Part shown: positions 43,957 through 54,152 of the stretch, piece after piece
How positions within the stretch are numbered: position 1 is the first letter of the stretch
How the letters are laid out: every line of letters starts with the position of its first letter
From: Janthinobacterium lividum PAMC 25724
GTDB lineage: Bacteria; Pseudomonadota; Gammaproteobacteria; Burkholderiales; Burkholderiaceae_D
Direction: 5' to 3'
Assembly (NCBI GenBank): GCA_000242815.2
Contig: AHHB01000039.1
Coordinates: 17,111 to 81,110, forward strand
DNA: 64,000 nt
Position numbers and translations under genes: made by a program
Notes under the pieces: model-generated
What the model was told of the DNA's origin: nothing
The model's database searches: none
Seen by the model: the letters and a program-made list of their open reading frames with translations, nothing else

Positions 43957-45672
43957 ATGGCTGTAGCCGAAGAAATCGATGTGAACCGCATACCGCCGGA
44001 ACCGGCGCCTGCCCGCTCGCCCGTGGAATCCGTGCAAGCCTTCGCCAAGACGCCGATGGGCAAGAATTTTCTGCGCGGCCTGGGCGTGGCGGCACTGATT
44101 GCCATCGGCGTGGCGCTGTACATGTGGAACCAGCCGCCCGAGTACAAGGTCCTGTTTTCCAACTACACGGACCGTGACGGCGGCGCCATCACCGCGTCGC
44201 TGGACCAACTGGGCATCAAGCACAAGTTTTCCGAAGGCGGCGGCGCCATTCTCGTGCCGTCCGAACAAGTCCACGACGCGCGCCTGAAACTGGCCGCGCA
44301 AGGCTTGCCGAAAGGCGGCAACGTGGGCTTCGAACTGATGGAAAACCAGAAGCTGGGCGTGTCGCAATTCCTGGAACAGGTCAATTTCCAGCGTGCGCTG
44401 GAAGGCGAACTGGCAAAGTCGATCGAATCGGTGTCCGCCGTCGATACGGCCAGAGTCCACCTGGCCCTGCCCAAACCGTCCGTCTTCGTGCGCGACCAGC
44501 AAAAACCGACCGCCTCCGTGCTGCTGAACCTGCATCCGGGGCGCGGCCTTGACCAATTGCAGGTCAGCGCCATCGTACACCTGGTGGCGTCGAGCGTGCC
44601 GGAACTGTTGCCCGTCAACGTCACCGTGGTCGACCAGGCCGGCACGCTGCTGTCGAACCAGGAAAAAGACAAGGACCGCGCCAATGGCATCAAGAGCCTG
44701 GACCCGAACCAGCTAAAGTACGTACAGCAATTGCAACAAAGCGTGATCAAGCAAGTCGAATCGATTTTGCTGCCCATCGTCGGCGAAGGCAATGTACGCG
44801 CCGAAGCAACGGCCGACGTGGACTTCTCGCAAAGCGAGCAGGCGGCCGAAACCTACAAGCCCAATTCACCGCCGGAAGCGTCCACCATCCGCAGCCAGCA
44901 AACGAGCGAATCGACGGGCGCCGGCAATGCCAACCCGTCCGGCGTGCCGGGTGCCTTGTCGAACCAGCCGCCGGGCGTGGCCACGGCACCATTGAGCGCC
45001 GAAGCGCCAGGCGCTGCGGCTGGCGCGCCGACGGCACCGACCCAGAAAGAATCAACGACAAATTACGAAGTTGACAAGACCGTGCGCTACGAGCAGAAAT
45101 CCATGGGCGGCTTGCGCCGCCTGTCGGTCGCCGTCGTCGTCAACTACCGCCGCAGCTTCGACAAGGATGGCAAGGTCACGGTGAAGCCGATTTCGCCTGC
45201 CGAAATGCTGCAGATCAATAATCTGGTCAAGGAAGCGATGGGCTACAACAAGGAGCGCGGCGACAGCTTCAGCGTGGCCAACTCGCCCTTCGACGGCATC
45301 GATCGCGCGCCGGAAGGCAAGCCGGAGTGGTGGCGCGATACGGCCAACCTGCCGCTGGCGAAGGAACTGGCGAAATTTCTCATCACGGCCCTCATTTTGC
45401 TGTATATCTTCATCAAGATCGTGCGCCCGATGCTGCGCCCGGTGATGCGCAAGATCGACGATTTCGGCGCGCCACCGCCCGTCATCGAGCCGGAAGTGAG
45501 CAAGGAAGACGAAGAAAACGAAGTCCTGCTCAGCGAAGCCGAGCTCGAAGAGCTGGAAGCAGACACGGCCCGCGGTTATCGCGAAAACCTGGCGATGGCG
45601 AGGAAACTGGCACAAGAAGACCCACGCGTGGTGGCCAACGTAATCAAAGCATGGATAGGCAATAATGACTGA
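43957..45672 (+). CDS. fliF: Flagellar MS-ring protein
   Basis: Forms the inner-membrane ring that houses the export gate and mounts FliG. The 571-residue protein has TM1 (about 44-62), periplasmic ring-building domains with YKVLFSNYTDRDGGAI and the VDTARVHLALPKPSVF motif, a flexible Pro/Ala-rich insert (about 305-365), TM2 (about 465-485), and a cytoplasmic FliG-binding tail. GGAAGG precedes ATG 43957. First gene of the fliFGHIJK operon; its end overlaps fliG by eight bases. Confidence 0.97.
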   Translation: MAVAEEIDVNRIPPEPAPARSPVESVQAFAKTPMGKNFLRGLGVAALIAIGVALYMWNQPPEYKVLFSNYTDRDGGAITASLDQLGIKHKFSEGGGAILVPSEQVHDARLKLAAQGLPKGGNVGFELMENQKLGVSQFLEQVNFQRALEGELAKSIESVSAVDTARVHLALPKPSVFVRDQQKPTASVLLNLHPGRGLDQLQVSAIVHLVASSVPELLPVNVTVVDQAGTLLSNQEKDKDRANGIKSLDPNQLKYVQQLQQSVIKQVESILLPIVGEGNVRAEATADVDFSQSEQAAETYKPNSPPEASTIRSQQTSESTGAGNANPSGVPGALSNQPPGVATAPLSAEAPGAAAGAPTAPTQKESTTNYEVDKTVRYEQKSMGGLRRLSVAVVVNYRRSFDKDGKVTVKPISPAEMLQINNLVKEAMGYNKERGDSFSVANSPFDGIDRAPEGKPEWWRDTANLPLAKELAKFLITALILLYIFIKIVRPMLRPVMRKIDDFGAPPPVIEPEVSKEDEENEVLLSEAELEELEADTARGYRENLAMARKLAQEDPRVVANVIKAWIGNND

Positions 45673-46663
45673 AACAACGGGACTGCAAAAAGCATCGATC
45701 CTGATGCTGGCACTGGGCGAGAGCGAAGCGGCCGAGGTCATGAAGTTTCTCGGCCCGCGCGAAGTGCTCAAACTGGGCGCCGCCATGGCCACCATGAAGG
45801 GCATCGCCCACGAACAGGTGGTCGAAGTGCTGGGCGACTTCCGCGCGCAAACGGAGCTCAATTCCACGGTCGGCCTCGATTCGGACGAATACATCCGCCA
45901 GGTGCTGACCAAGGCGCTGGGCGACGACAAGGCATCCGTGCTGCTATCGCGCATCCTGGGCGGCAAGGATGCGTCCGGCATCGAATCGCTGAAGTGGATG
46001 GATTCACAATCCGTGTCCGAGCTGATCCGCAACGAGCACCCGCAGATCATCGCCACCATCCTGGTCCACCTGGAGCGCGATCAGGCGTGCGAAATCCTCG
46101 GCCATTTCACGGATCGCCTGCGCAACGACGTGGTGCTGCGCATCGCCACCCTGGACGGCGTACAGCCGGCCGCCTTGCGCGAACTCAACGATGTGCTGAC
46201 GAAACTGCTGTCGGGTAACGAAAACATCAAGAAATCGTCGCTCGGCGGCGTGCGCGCGGCGGCCGAGATTTTGAACTTCATGAGCGGCGAGCAGGAAGGC
46301 TCCGTCATGGACAATATCAAAAACTACGATAACGACATGGCGCAAAAGATCATGGACGAAATGTTCGTCTTCGACAACGTGATCGATATCGACGACCGCG
46401 GCATTCAATTGCTGCTGCGCGAAGTGCAGTCGGAAATGCTGATCATCGCCCTGAAAGGCGCCTCGCAAGAGCTACGCGACAAGATCTTCAGGAACATGTC
46501 GCAGCGCGCCGGCGAGATGATGCGCGAAGACCTGGAGTCGAAAGGCCCCGTGCGCTTGTCAGAAGTGGAATCGCAACAGAAACAGATTCTGCAAATCGTG
46601 CGCCGCCTGGCGGACGAAGGGCAGATAGTACTGGGTGGAAAAGGCGAGGATTCGTTTGTCTAA
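45665..46663 (+). CDS. fliG: Flagellar motor switch protein FliG
   Basis: Rotor protein that interacts with MotA and FliM and generates torque. The 332-residue protein has N-terminal KASILMLALGESEAAEVMKFL, middle-domain NEHPQIIATILVHLERDQA (EHPQ motif) and the C-terminal charged helix LLREVQSEMLIIALKGASQELRDKIFRNMSQRA, cited in part, with the torque-generating Arg/Asp residues. Length is typical (about 331). Overlaps fliF at its start and fliH at its end. Confidence 0.97.
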   Translation: MTETTGLQKASILMLALGESEAAEVMKFLGPREVLKLGAAMATMKGIAHEQVVEVLGDFRAQTELNSTVGLDSDEYIRQVLTKALGDDKASVLLSRILGGKDASGIESLKWMDSQSVSELIRNEHPQIIATILVHLERDQACEILGHFTDRLRNDVVLRIATLDGVQPAALRELNDVLTKLLSGNENIKKSSLGGVRAAAEILNFMSGEQEGSVMDNIKNYDNDMAQKIMDEMFVFDNVIDIDDRGIQLLLREVQSEMLIIALKGASQELRDKIFRNMSQRAGEMMREDLESKGPVRLSEVESQQKQILQIVRRLADEGQIVLGGKGEDSFV

Positions 46664-47420
46664 TTTAATCCCCAAAGAGCAACAAACTGCTTACCAGCGC
46701 TGGGAAATGACCTCGTTTGGCGACGAGCGTCCCAGCGTGGTGGCGGCGCGCAAGCTGCTCGAACCAGAGCCGGAACGGCAATTCGACCCGGAAACGGATC
46801 CCTACGGCGAGCTGGAACAAGAAGAGCCGGGGCCGCCGCTCGCCTATCCGACGCAAGAAGAAATCGACGCCATCCGCGAGGAAGCGCGCGCCACGGCCTA
46901 CGATGAGGGCCGCGCCGCCGGCTATGCAGAAGGCCACGCGGCCGGGCATGCCGATGGCCATGCGCAATCGTATACCGAAGGCAAGGCGGCCTCGGACGTG
47001 GAACTGGCGCATCTGCAAAGCATCGCCGTCGACTTCGGCACGGCCGTGCACCAAGCCGATGAACTGATCGCCAACGAAGTCATGGAACTGGCCTTGCAGT
47101 TGGCCAAGAGCATGCTCAAGGCCGCCTTGCCCGTGCGCCCGGAACTGATGCTGCCGCTGGTGCGCGAGGCCATCGAATACTTGCCTGTGCTGCAACAACC
47201 GGCCTTGCTGATACTCCATCCCGACGATGCGCAAGTGGTACGCGACGGCATCGGCGACGAGCTCGACAAGAGCGGCTGGCGTGTCATCGAAGACCCGAGC
47301 GTGGAACGCGGCGGTTGCAAGATCGACACGGCGAGCAACCAGATTGATGCGCAAAACGCCACCCGCTGGCAGCGCCTGACGCATGCGCTGGCCAAAGACC
47401 TGGACTGGCTGGCGCCGTGA
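46656..47420 (+). CDS. fliH: Flagellar assembly protein FliH
   Basis: Regulates and tethers the FliI ATPase. The 254-residue protein has a central Ala/Gly/His-rich repeat region with GxxxG-like periodicity (about 85-110; [17 protein letters not shown]), the mark of FliH, and a C-terminal domain including [11 protein letters not shown] chose the TTG at 46656 because GAGG at 46646-46649 is ideally spaced and it gives [10 protein letters not shown]; a GTG at 46635 is an alternative. The gene overlaps fliG and its stop overlaps the fliI start by four bases. Confidence 0.92.
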   Translation: MSNLIPKEQQTAYQRWEMTSFGDERPSVVAARKLLEPEPERQFDPETDPYGELEQEEPGPPLAYPTQEEIDAIREEARATAYDEGRAAGYAEGHAAGHADGHAQSYTEGKAASDVELAHLQSIAVDFGTAVHQADELIANEVMELALQLAKSMLKAALPVRPELMLPLVREAIEYLPVLQQPALLILHPDDAQVVRDGIGDELDKSGWRVIEDPSVERGGCKIDTASNQIDAQNATRWQRLTHALAKDLDWLAP

Positions 47421-48826
47421 ACGATTGCGTCAAAGGCACGCAAGCCCATGCGGCGCGCTGGCGCGCCTACCTGAGCGACTGTTCGGCCGTGCTCGGCTTT
47501 GTGGAACCGATGCAAATATCGGGCCGGGTCACGCGCGTGGCTGGCCTGGTGATGGAAGCGGTGGGCCTGCGCCTGGCCGTCGGCGCCGCCTGCACCGTGC
47601 CGCTGCCCAATGGCGGACGAGTCGAGGCGGAAGTGGTCGGCTTTGAAGGCGAGCGCCTGTTCCTGATGCCGCAAAGCGACGTCGAAGGCATCGTGCCCGG
47701 CACGCGCGTGTTTTCCGTCGAACCGGCCATTCCCCGCCCCGGCAGCGTGGCGCATCCGCGCCGGCGCCCCAGCGACCGTGCGCGTCACCTGCCCGTCGGG
47801 CCGCAACTGCTGGGCCGCGTGCTCGACGGCGCGGGCCGCCCGCTCGACCAACTGGGTCCGCTGCACACGACCGACAGCGCCCCCATCAATGTACGGCCCG
47901 CCAATCCCCTGGGCCGCGCGCCCATCGTCGATACGCTCGATGTGGGCGTACGCTCGATCAATGCCATGCTGACCGTGGGCCGTGGCCAGCGCATGGGCTT
48001 GTTCGCCGGTTCCGGCGTGGGCAAGAGCGTGCTGCTGGGCATGATGGCCCGCTACACGGAAGCGGACGTGATCGTCGTCGGCCTGATCGGCGAACGGGGC
48101 CGCGAAGTGAAGGAATTCATCGAGCAAATCCTCGGCGCCGAAGGCCTGGCCCGCTCCGTCGTCGTGGCGGCACCGGCCGACACGCCGCCGCTGATGCGCT
48201 TGCAGGGCGCCGCGTATGCGACGGCCATTGCCGAGTACTTCCGCGACCAGGGGCAAAATGTATTATTGATCATGGATTCGCTGACCCGCTACGCCATGGC
48301 ACAGCGCGAAATCGCCCTGGCCATCGGCGAGCCGCCTGCCACCAAAGGTTATCCGCCGTCCGTCTTCGCCAAGCTGCCCGTGCTGGTGGAACGGGCCGGC
48401 AATGGCGAGGAAGGCGGCGGCTCGATCACGGCCTTCTACACCGTGCTGACCGAGGGCGACGACCAGCAAGACCCGATCGCCGACTCCGCGCGCGCGATTC
48501 TCGATGGCCACATCGTGCTGAACCGGCGCCTGGCCGAGGCGGGCCATTATCCCGCCATTGACATCGAGCAATCGATTTCGCGCGCTGCCCACTCGATCAC
48601 CACGCCTGCACACCAGCAGCAGGCGCGCAAGCTGAAACAGCTGTATTCGCGCTATGAACGCAGCCGCGACCTGATCAGCGTAGGTGCCTACAGCGCCGGC
48701 ACCGACCCGGTGCTGGACCAGGCCATCGCCCTGCATGAAAAGATCGAGGCATTTTTACAACAGCAAATCACGGAGCGGGTCAGCATGGACGAGAGCTTGG
48801 GGCAACTTACCGCTCTATTCGACTGA
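47417..48826 (+). CDS. fliI: Flagellum-specific ATPase FliI
   Basis: Hexameric ATPase that energises flagellar protein export. The 469-residue protein is F1-beta-like, with Walker A GSGVGKS near 198-204, the Walker B segment [19 protein letters not shown] and the family signature [11 protein letters not shown]. The GTG at 47417 overlaps the fliH stop by four bases, so translation is coupled. Length matches the family (about 455-470). Confidence 0.97.
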   Translation: MNDCVKGTQAHAARWRAYLSDCSAVLGFVEPMQISGRVTRVAGLVMEAVGLRLAVGAACTVPLPNGGRVEAEVVGFEGERLFLMPQSDVEGIVPGTRVFSVEPAIPRPGSVAHPRRRPSDRARHLPVGPQLLGRVLDGAGRPLDQLGPLHTTDSAPINVRPANPLGRAPIVDTLDVGVRSINAMLTVGRGQRMGLFAGSGVGKSVLLGMMARYTEADVIVVGLIGERGREVKEFIEQILGAEGLARSVVVAAPADTPPLMRLQGAAYATAIAEYFRDQGQNVLLIMDSLTRYAMAQREIALAIGEPPATKGYPPSVFAKLPVLVERAGNGEEGGGSITAFYTVLTEGDDQQDPIADSARAILDGHIVLNRRLAEAGHYPAIDIEQSISRAAHSITTPAHQQQARKLKQLYSRYERSRDLISVGAYSAGTDPVLDQAIALHEKIEAFLQQQITERVSMDESLGQLTALFD

Positions 48827-48858
48827 TGAGCGCTTGCATGGCGGGAATATAATCGGGC

Positions 48859-49299
48859 ATGGCCTCTCCTTCCCAACTTGCAACCCTGATTGACCTTGCC
48901 CAGCGCGAAACGGATGATTGCGCCAAGCGCCTGGGCGCGGCCCTGAAAGCGCTCGACGATTGCCGCCAGAAGCTCGATATGCTGTCCGGCTACCGCGATG
49001 ACTATGCCAAGCGCTTCGAGGCGAGCATGAGCAACGGCATGACGCCCATGGCCTACCGCAATTTCCAGGCCTTCATGCTCAAGCTCGACAGCGCCATCAT
49101 GGGTCAAGAGCAAGTAGTCAAGCACGCGCAGGCACGCAGCGACAATGAAAAGCAGCGCTGGCAGGACGCCGAACGCAAGCGCATGTCGTACACCACCCTG
49201 AACAACCGGGCGCAGGAACAGGCGCTGAAGCTGGAAAACAAGCGCGACCAGAAAGCAATGGATGAGCACGCGGCGCGACAAGCCTATTACAAACGCTAA
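48859..49299 (+). CDS. fliJ: Flagellar export protein FliJ
   Basis: Small coiled-coil protein that couples the FliI ATPase to the FlhA export gate. The 146-residue product is almost all charged helix, typical of FliJ, with the MLSGYRDDYAKRFEA and AYRNFQAFMLKLDSAI segments. It sits between fliI and fliK as expected. Sequence conservation in FliJ is low, so position supports the call. Confidence 0.93.
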   Translation: MASPSQLATLIDLAQRETDDCAKRLGAALKALDDCRQKLDMLSGYRDDYAKRFEASMSNGMTPMAYRNFQAFMLKLDSAIMGQEQVVKHAQARSDNEKQRWQDAERKRMSYTTLNNRAQEQALKLENKRDQKAMDEHAARQAYYKR

Positions 49300-49318
49300 G
49301 CTACACTGAGGCAGCATC

Positions 49319-50605
49319 ATGCAAACCCTGCAAAACCCGATTTCCCAGATTGTCTCGCCGAACGCCACGCCGGGCACCGCCAAGCGCAGCCAGCCGCCCA
49401 CCAGCGGCACGGCGGGCGACTTCCAGCGCACCTTGAACCAGCAGATCGAACAACGCCAGGCCAGCCGCAACAGGGAGCAAGCAGCAGCACCGGCCGCAGC
49501 TGCGGCCCGGACCGCCAACCCTGCCACCCCGCAAGCCCCCGCCAAGGCGCCGGCCAAGGAAACGCAGCCAACGCAAGTGGACAAGGAACAGGGCGGCAAC
49601 AGTGAACTGCCCTGCGCACCGGCCAGCGAAACGGCCGCGCCCGCCACCGGCGACCGCACCACGGCCGAGGCCAGCATGCCCGCCACCGCCACCGCGCCAG
49701 TAGTGCCGCCAGCCGATCCGGCCGCCGAGATGCTGGCCCTGGTGGGCAGCATCCAATTGGCCATCGAGCCGCCAGCGGCAGCCACGGCGGCCAAGGAAGT
49801 AGCGGAACTGCCCGCGAACGCGAGCATCAAGGCCGACGGCAAGAACCTGGCAACAGAGCGATTGCTGGCAGCCGGCCAGGGCAGCGGCAAGGCTGCCGCC
49901 AGCGCCGCCACTGCGCAAGCAGAGCGCGGCGACTTCGCCGACAGCTTGGGCCAGGCCCAGGGCAAGGCAGCCACTGCACAGGGCAGCAGCGTGCTGACCG
50001 GCAAAGCCGAGCCGGGCAAGCTGGCCATCGATGCCCAGTTGGCGGCCAGCGCCAGGGCTGGCACCGCCGTGGCCGAACCAAGCATCAAGGAAACGCCAGC
50101 CGACCTGAGCCGCCTGGCCGCGCAGTTGCAGCCAGGCGCGCTGCAACTGGCAGCCGCCGCTGCGGCCGTGCCAGCAGACAAGCTGACGGGCAGGGTCGGC
50201 ACGCCGGCCTGGGACCAGCAACTGGGACAGAAAGTCGTATGGATGGCGGCCGGGGGCGACCAGAGCGCCACCCTGACCCTGAATCCGCCCGATCTCGGGC
50301 CCGTGCAAGTGGTTTTGACGGTCACCAATGACCAGGCCGATGCCGCCTTCATGTCAGCCCAGCCCGAAGTGCGCCAGGCACTGGAAGCGGCCATGCCGCG
50401 CCTGCGCGAGATGATGAGCGAAGCGGGCATCGCCTTTGGCAGCGCCACCGTCTCGGCCGGCACGCCGGAACAGCAAAACAATGGCGAGCGTGCCGCCTCG
50501 GGGGAACGCCGTGGCACAGGCCAGGGCGAGCGCGTATCCGGTGGCGAGATCGCCATCGCACCTGCCAGCCGGCCCAGCCTGAGTGCCGTGGACACCTTTG
50601 CCTGA
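49319..50605 (+). CDS. fliK: Flagellar hook-length control protein FliK
   Basis: Secreted ruler that sets hook length and triggers the FlhB specificity switch. The 428-residue protein is Ala/Thr/Pro-rich and disordered over about 1-290, then has the conserved C-terminal domain (about 296-390; WDQQLGQKVVWMAAGG, TLTLNPPDLGPVQVVLTV, REMMSEAGI). It ends the fliFGHIJK run. A second FliK-like gene is present at 40894, without the LNPPDLGP motif. Confidence 0.95.
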   Translation: MQTLQNPISQIVSPNATPGTAKRSQPPTSGTAGDFQRTLNQQIEQRQASRNREQAAAPAAAAARTANPATPQAPAKAPAKETQPTQVDKEQGGNSELPCAPASETAAPATGDRTTAEASMPATATAPVVPPADPAAEMLALVGSIQLAIEPPAAATAAKEVAELPANASIKADGKNLATERLLAAGQGSGKAAASAATAQAERGDFADSLGQAQGKAATAQGSSVLTGKAEPGKLAIDAQLAASARAGTAVAEPSIKETPADLSRLAAQLQPGALQLAAAAAAVPADKLTGRVGTPAWDQQLGQKVVWMAAGGDQSATLTLNPPDLGPVQVVLTVTNDQADAAFMSAQPEVRQALEAAMPRLREMMSEAGIAFGSATVSAGTPEQQNNGERAASGERRGTGQGERVSGGEIAIAPASRPSLSAVDTFA

Positions 50606-50674
50606 GGATAATTCATCGCGTGCAAGCCACTGGCGCGCGCCACAGCATCACTTTTCTTATAAAAACAGCGAGTT

Positions 50675-50696
50675 GAGGGCGCTTCCGCCCTCTTTT
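50675..50696 (+). terminator. Terminator after fliK
   Basis: GAGGGCG-CTTC-CGCCCTC followed by TTTT, 70 bases after the fliK stop. It divides the fliF-K operon from fliL-R. Confidence 0.8.
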
Positions 50697-50721
50697 CACT
50701 GCATCCTTCTGCGCAGAATTT

Positions 50722-50729
50722 GCCGATAA
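50722..50729 (+). promoter_or_regulatory. Possible fliL promoter element
   Basis: A perfect FliA -10 (GCCGATAA) lies 62 bases upstream of fliL, but the -35 window (ATCCTTCT at 11-base spacing) does not match. Treat as a weak candidate. Confidence 0.3.
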
Positions 50730-50791
50730 TGACATAATGGCGTCGTGATCCACTTCCATGCACTCGTGTACCATTGAAAGCAAATCCAAAA

Positions 50792-51313
50792 ATGAAAGCA
50801 GATCCGAAAGCAGATGCAGGTCTGGCCCCCGCCGGTGCCTCGAAAAAGAAGCTTCTGATCATAGTGCTGGCCGCGGTGCTGTTGGCCGGCGGTATCGGCG
50901 GCGGTGCCGCCTGGTACTTCCTGCATGGCAAGGCCGATAAGGAAGAAGAAGCGGCGCCCAGCAAGAAGAAGCAGAAACATGCAGCCTCCAAAGCGGGCCC
51001 ACCCGTCTTCGTGCCCATCGACTCCTTCACCGTCAACTTGCAGCCGGAAAATGGCGAGCAATACCTGCAAATCGCCTTCACCTTGCAGGTCAGCAGCCCG
51101 GAAGAAATGGACTTGATCAAGGTCAACATGCCGAAAGTGCGCAGCCGCTTGCTGCTGCTGCTGTCCGGCAAAAAGGCCTCCGAACTGAACACCGTGGAAG
51201 GCAAGCAGCAACTGGCGGCCGAAATCATCAATCAGGTGAACCAGCCGTTTGAGGGCAAAGGGCCGGAGCAAGACGTGACGGACGTATTATTTACCGCATT
51301 CATCATTCAATAA
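50792..51313 (+). CDS. fliL: Flagellar basal body-associated protein FliL
   Basis: Inner-membrane protein associated with the stators. The 173-residue product has a short Lys-rich cytoplasmic start, one membrane segment (about 20-41; LLIIVLAAVLLAGGIGGGAAW), a charged linker and a periplasmic FliL domain (FVPIDSFTVNLQ, LQIAFTLQVS, KVRSRLLLLLSGK). ATG 50792 was chosen over an upstream TTG at 50774. First gene of fliLMNOPQR, six bases before fliM. Confidence 0.94.
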   Translation: MKADPKADAGLAPAGASKKKLLIIVLAAVLLAGGIGGGAAWYFLHGKADKEEEAAPSKKKQKHAASKAGPPVFVPIDSFTVNLQPENGEQYLQIAFTLQVSSPEEMDLIKVNMPKVRSRLLLLLSGKKASELNTVEGKQQLAAEIINQVNQPFEGKGPEQDVTDVLFTAFIIQ

Positions 51314-51319
51314 GCAGCC

Positions 51320-52306
51320 ATGGCCGATAATTTCCTCTCCCAGGAAGAAGTCGATGCCCTTCTGAAGGGCGTCAACGGAGACCAGGACGACGCACAGACG
51401 CCGGAAGATGTCGCGGGAGTTCGTACCTACAACCTGGCAACCCAGGAGCGCATTGTGCGCGGCCGGATGCCAACGTTGGAAATTATCAACGAGCGTTTCG
51501 CCCGCCTGCTGCGCGTGGGCCTGTTCAACTTCCTGCGCCGCAGCGCCGAAGTGTCGGTCGGTTCCGTACGCGTATCAAAATACAGCGAGTTCATCCGTAA
51601 CTTGGTGGTGCCAACCAATTTGAACCTGGTCCACATGAAGCCGCTGCGCGGTACGGCCCTGATGGTCTTCGATCCGGGCCTGGTGTTCTTGCTGGTCGAC
51701 AATCTGTTCGGCGGCGATGGACGTTTTCACACGCGCGTCGAAGGGCGCGACTTTACGCAGACCGAGCAGCGCATCATTTTGCGCATCCTCGACATCGTTT
51801 TTGAAGCTTACACCAAGTCGTGGGAGCCGGTCTTCCCCGTCGAGTTCGAATATATCCGCTCTGAAATGAACACGCAGTTCGCCAACATCGCCACGCCGAA
51901 CGAAGTGGTGGTGGCGTCGACGTTTACGGTGGAATTAGGCTCTGTTTCCGGACAAATTCACTTCTGCATGCCGTATTCGATGATCGAACCGATCCGCGAT
52001 TCGCTCACTTCGAGCCTGCAGGGCGAGGCGCTGGAAGTGGACAAGCGCTGGATCCGCCTGATGACACAGCAAATCCAGATCGCCGAAGTCGAACTGGTGG
52101 CCTCGCTGGGCACGGCGCGCGTCTCGTTCGACGAAATCTTGAACATGAAGGTGGGCGACATTATCCCCCTCAACATTCCCGAACTGATCGCCGCCACCGT
52201 CGACGGCGTGCCCGTGATGGATTGCACGTACGGCGTGTTGAACGGACAATATGCGCTGAAGGTCGAAAAGTTGTTGGCGAACGCCGACAACATGAACAAT
52301 CACTAA
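51320..52306 (+). CDS. fliM: Flagellar motor switch protein FliM
   Basis: C-ring protein that binds phospho-CheY and reverses the motor. The 328-residue protein has the CheY-binding N-terminus (FLSQEEVDALLKGV at 5-18), the central CheC-like domain with LVPTNLNLVHMKPLRGTALMVFDP-type residues (about 93-115, cited in part) and the C-terminal SpoA domain. Six bases separate it from fliL. Length typical (about 330). Confidence 0.97.
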   Translation: MADNFLSQEEVDALLKGVNGDQDDAQTPEDVAGVRTYNLATQERIVRGRMPTLEIINERFARLLRVGLFNFLRRSAEVSVGSVRVSKYSEFIRNLVVPTNLNLVHMKPLRGTALMVFDPGLVFLLVDNLFGGDGRFHTRVEGRDFTQTEQRIILRILDIVFEAYTKSWEPVFPVEFEYIRSEMNTQFANIATPNEVVVASTFTVELGSVSGQIHFCMPYSMIEPIRDSLTSSLQGEALEVDKRWIRLMTQQIQIAEVELVASLGTARVSFDEILNMKVGDIIPLNIPELIAATVDGVPVMDCTYGVLNGQYALKVEKLLANADNMNNH

Positions 52307-52357
52307 ATAATTGCACTGGCCGCGTTGCGGTCCGTATCTGTACAACAGGAGAAACAC

Positions 52358-52792
52358 ATGTCTGACAACCAAGACGACCAAACTGCGGAAGACGATTGGG
52401 GCGCGGCCATTGCCGAACAGGCCAAGGCCGAAGCGGAAGCGCTGCAAAACCAGGCCGCCAGCACGGCCAGCGCGGCCAGCGCCGCCGTGTTCAAGGACTT
52501 TTCCAAGCAGCCATCGAAGTCGGAAACGCACAACGATATCGATTTCATCCTCGATATCCCCGTGCAGCTAACGGTCGAACTGGGGCGTACCAAGATCGCC
52601 ATCAAGAACCTGCTGCAACTGGCGCAGGGTTCCGTGGTCGAGCTCGACGGCCTGGCCGGCGAACCGATGGACGTGCTGGTGAACGGCTGCCTGATTGCCC
52701 AGGGCGAAGTGGTGGTGGTGAATGACAAGTTTGGTATCCGCCTGACCGACATCATCACGCCTTCCGAACGCATTCGAAAATTGAATAAATGA
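52358..52792 (+). CDS. fliN: Flagellar motor switch protein FliN
   Basis: C-ring base protein of 144 residues. An acidic, Ala-rich N-terminus (1-60) precedes the conserved SpoA domain (about 65-144; DIPVQLTVELGRTKIAIKNLL, GSVVELDGLAGEPMDVLVNG, IRLTDIITPSERI). CAGGAGAAACAC places ATG 52358 well; the in-frame GTG upstream at 52325 is less likely. Its end overlaps fliO by four bases. Confidence 0.97.
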   Translation: MSDNQDDQTAEDDWGAAIAEQAKAEAEALQNQAASTASAASAAVFKDFSKQPSKSETHNDIDFILDIPVQLTVELGRTKIAIKNLLQLAQGSVVELDGLAGEPMDVLVNGCLIAQGEVVVVNDKFGIRLTDIITPSERIRKLNK

Positions 52793-53376
52793 AGCCTGGC
52801 CTGTTCATTTCCACCGTGCTGCCGCTCATGGCGGCATGCAGCATTGCGCTGGCGGCGCCGGCTTCGGCGCCCGTACCAGCTTCGGTCCCGGCCGAAACGG
52901 CGGCGCCCAGCGCAGCTGCCGAAGTTGCATCTGAAAAACCCGCCGCCGCCGCTGCAGCGGCACCCGCCCCTGCCGCCGCCCTGCCCGCCATGCCGGCCGG
53001 CGCGCCCATGGCGATGGCGCCGACCAGCTCGGCGGGCAGCCTGCTGCAAACCATCTTCGCGCTCGTCTTCGTGCTGGCCCTGCTGATCGGCCTGGCCTGG
53101 TTCATGAAGCGTTATGGCCCCAAGGTCATGGGCGGCAACAACAAAATGCGCGTCGTCAGTTCGCTCAACCTGGGCGGACGCGAACGCATCGTCCTCGTCG
53201 AGGTAGCCGACCAGTGGATCGTCGTCGGCGCCTCGCCTGGCCGCATCAACGCGCTGGCGACCATGGCGCGCCAGGAAGGCGAGTTGCCGCAACTGGCAGC
53301 GGCACAAAACGGCCCCGCCGCCGCCAATTTTTCCGAGTGGCTGAAACAGACCATCGAAAAACGCAATGGGAAATAA
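52789..53376 (+). CDS. fliO: Flagellar biosynthetic protein FliO
   Basis: Assists assembly of the FliP export-gate component. The 195-residue protein begins with a signal-like hydrophobic stretch, continues with a long Ala/Pro-rich linker (about 20-78), one membrane segment (about 84-106) and the FliO domain with [20 protein letters not shown]. The Ala-rich linker is longer than usual. Overlaps fliN by four bases and fliP by eleven. Confidence 0.92.
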   Translation: MKPGLFISTVLPLMAACSIALAAPASAPVPASVPAETAAPSAAAEVASEKPAAAAAAAPAPAAALPAMPAGAPMAMAPTSSAGSLLQTIFALVFVLALLIGLAWFMKRYGPKVMGGNNKMRVVSSLNLGGRERIVLVEVADQWIVVGASPGRINALATMARQEGELPQLAAAQNGPAAANFSEWLKQTIEKRNGK

Positions 53377-54142
53377 GCAGCAAATGATGTGCTCCAAGCT
53401 AAAGACTCCCTTGACCTGGCTGCTGGCGGGCGTCGCGCTGGCCTTGCCGCTGTGGGCCATGGCCCAGCCGGGCATACCGGCCTTCAACAGCACGCCAGCG
53501 CCGGGCGGCGGGCAAAATTACTCCTTGCCGGTGCAGACGCTCATCCTGATGACGTCGCTCACCTTTTTGCCGGCGGCGCTGTTGATGATGACCTGCTTTA
53601 CGCGCATCATCATCGTGCTGTCCTTGCTGCGCCAGGCCATCGGCACGCAATCGGCGCCACCCAACCAGGTGCTGGTAGGGCTGGCCCTGTTTTTGACCCT
53701 GTTCGTCATGGGTCCCGTGTTCGACAAGATGTATACGGATGCCTATCTTCCCTACCAGGAAAACAAGATCAGCATGCAACAAGCGATGGACAAGGGCGTC
53801 GATCCGCTGAAAACCTTCATGCTCAAGCAGACGCGCCAAGCCGACTTGGCCCTATTTGCCAAGATGTCGCGCTCGCCGGCGCTGCAAGGCCCGGAAGACG
53901 TGCCGCTGCGCATCCTCGTGCCCGCCTTCGTCACCAGTGAACTGAAAACCGCGTTCCAGATCGGCTTTGCCATCTTCATCCCGTTTTTGATCATCGACAT
54001 GGTGGTCGCCAGCGTGCTGATGTCGATGGGGATGATGATGATGTCGCCAGCGACGATTTCGCTGCCATTCAAATTGATGCTCTTCGTGCTGGTCGATGGC
54101 TGGCAGTTGCTGCTGGGCTCCTTGTCTCAGAGTTTTTACTAG
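53366..54142 (+). CDS. fliP: Flagellar export-gate protein FliP
   Basis: Core of the type III export gate. The 258-residue protein has a cleavable signal peptide (about 7-33, ending A-M-A-Q), then four membrane segments and the FliP signatures [27 protein letters not shown] (cited in part), [12 protein letters not shown] and [22 protein letters not shown]. Start at 53366 overlaps fliO; ATG 53384 is an alternative. Ten bases before fliQ. Confidence 0.97.
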   Translation: MGNKQQMMCSKLKTPLTWLLAGVALALPLWAMAQPGIPAFNSTPAPGGGQNYSLPVQTLILMTSLTFLPAALLMMTCFTRIIIVLSLLRQAIGTQSAPPNQVLVGLALFLTLFVMGPVFDKMYTDAYLPYQENKISMQQAMDKGVDPLKTFMLKQTRQADLALFAKMSRSPALQGPEDVPLRILVPAFVTSELKTAFQIGFAIFIPFLIIDMVVASVLMSMGMMMMSPATISLPFKLMLFVLVDGWQLLLGSLSQSFY

Positions 54143-54152
54143 GGGAGGCACG

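Noticed and set aside
50722..50729. Full FliA promoter for fliL
   Set aside because: The -10 is perfect but the -35 at 11-base spacing does not match, and fliL-R is normally an early operon. Kept only as a weak candidate.
48688..51231. An 847-codon open frame on - opposite fliI-fliJ-fliK-fliL
   Set aside because: It spans four certain genes on the other strand and reads as Ala/Ser/Cys/Leu-rich shadow sequence without start signals.
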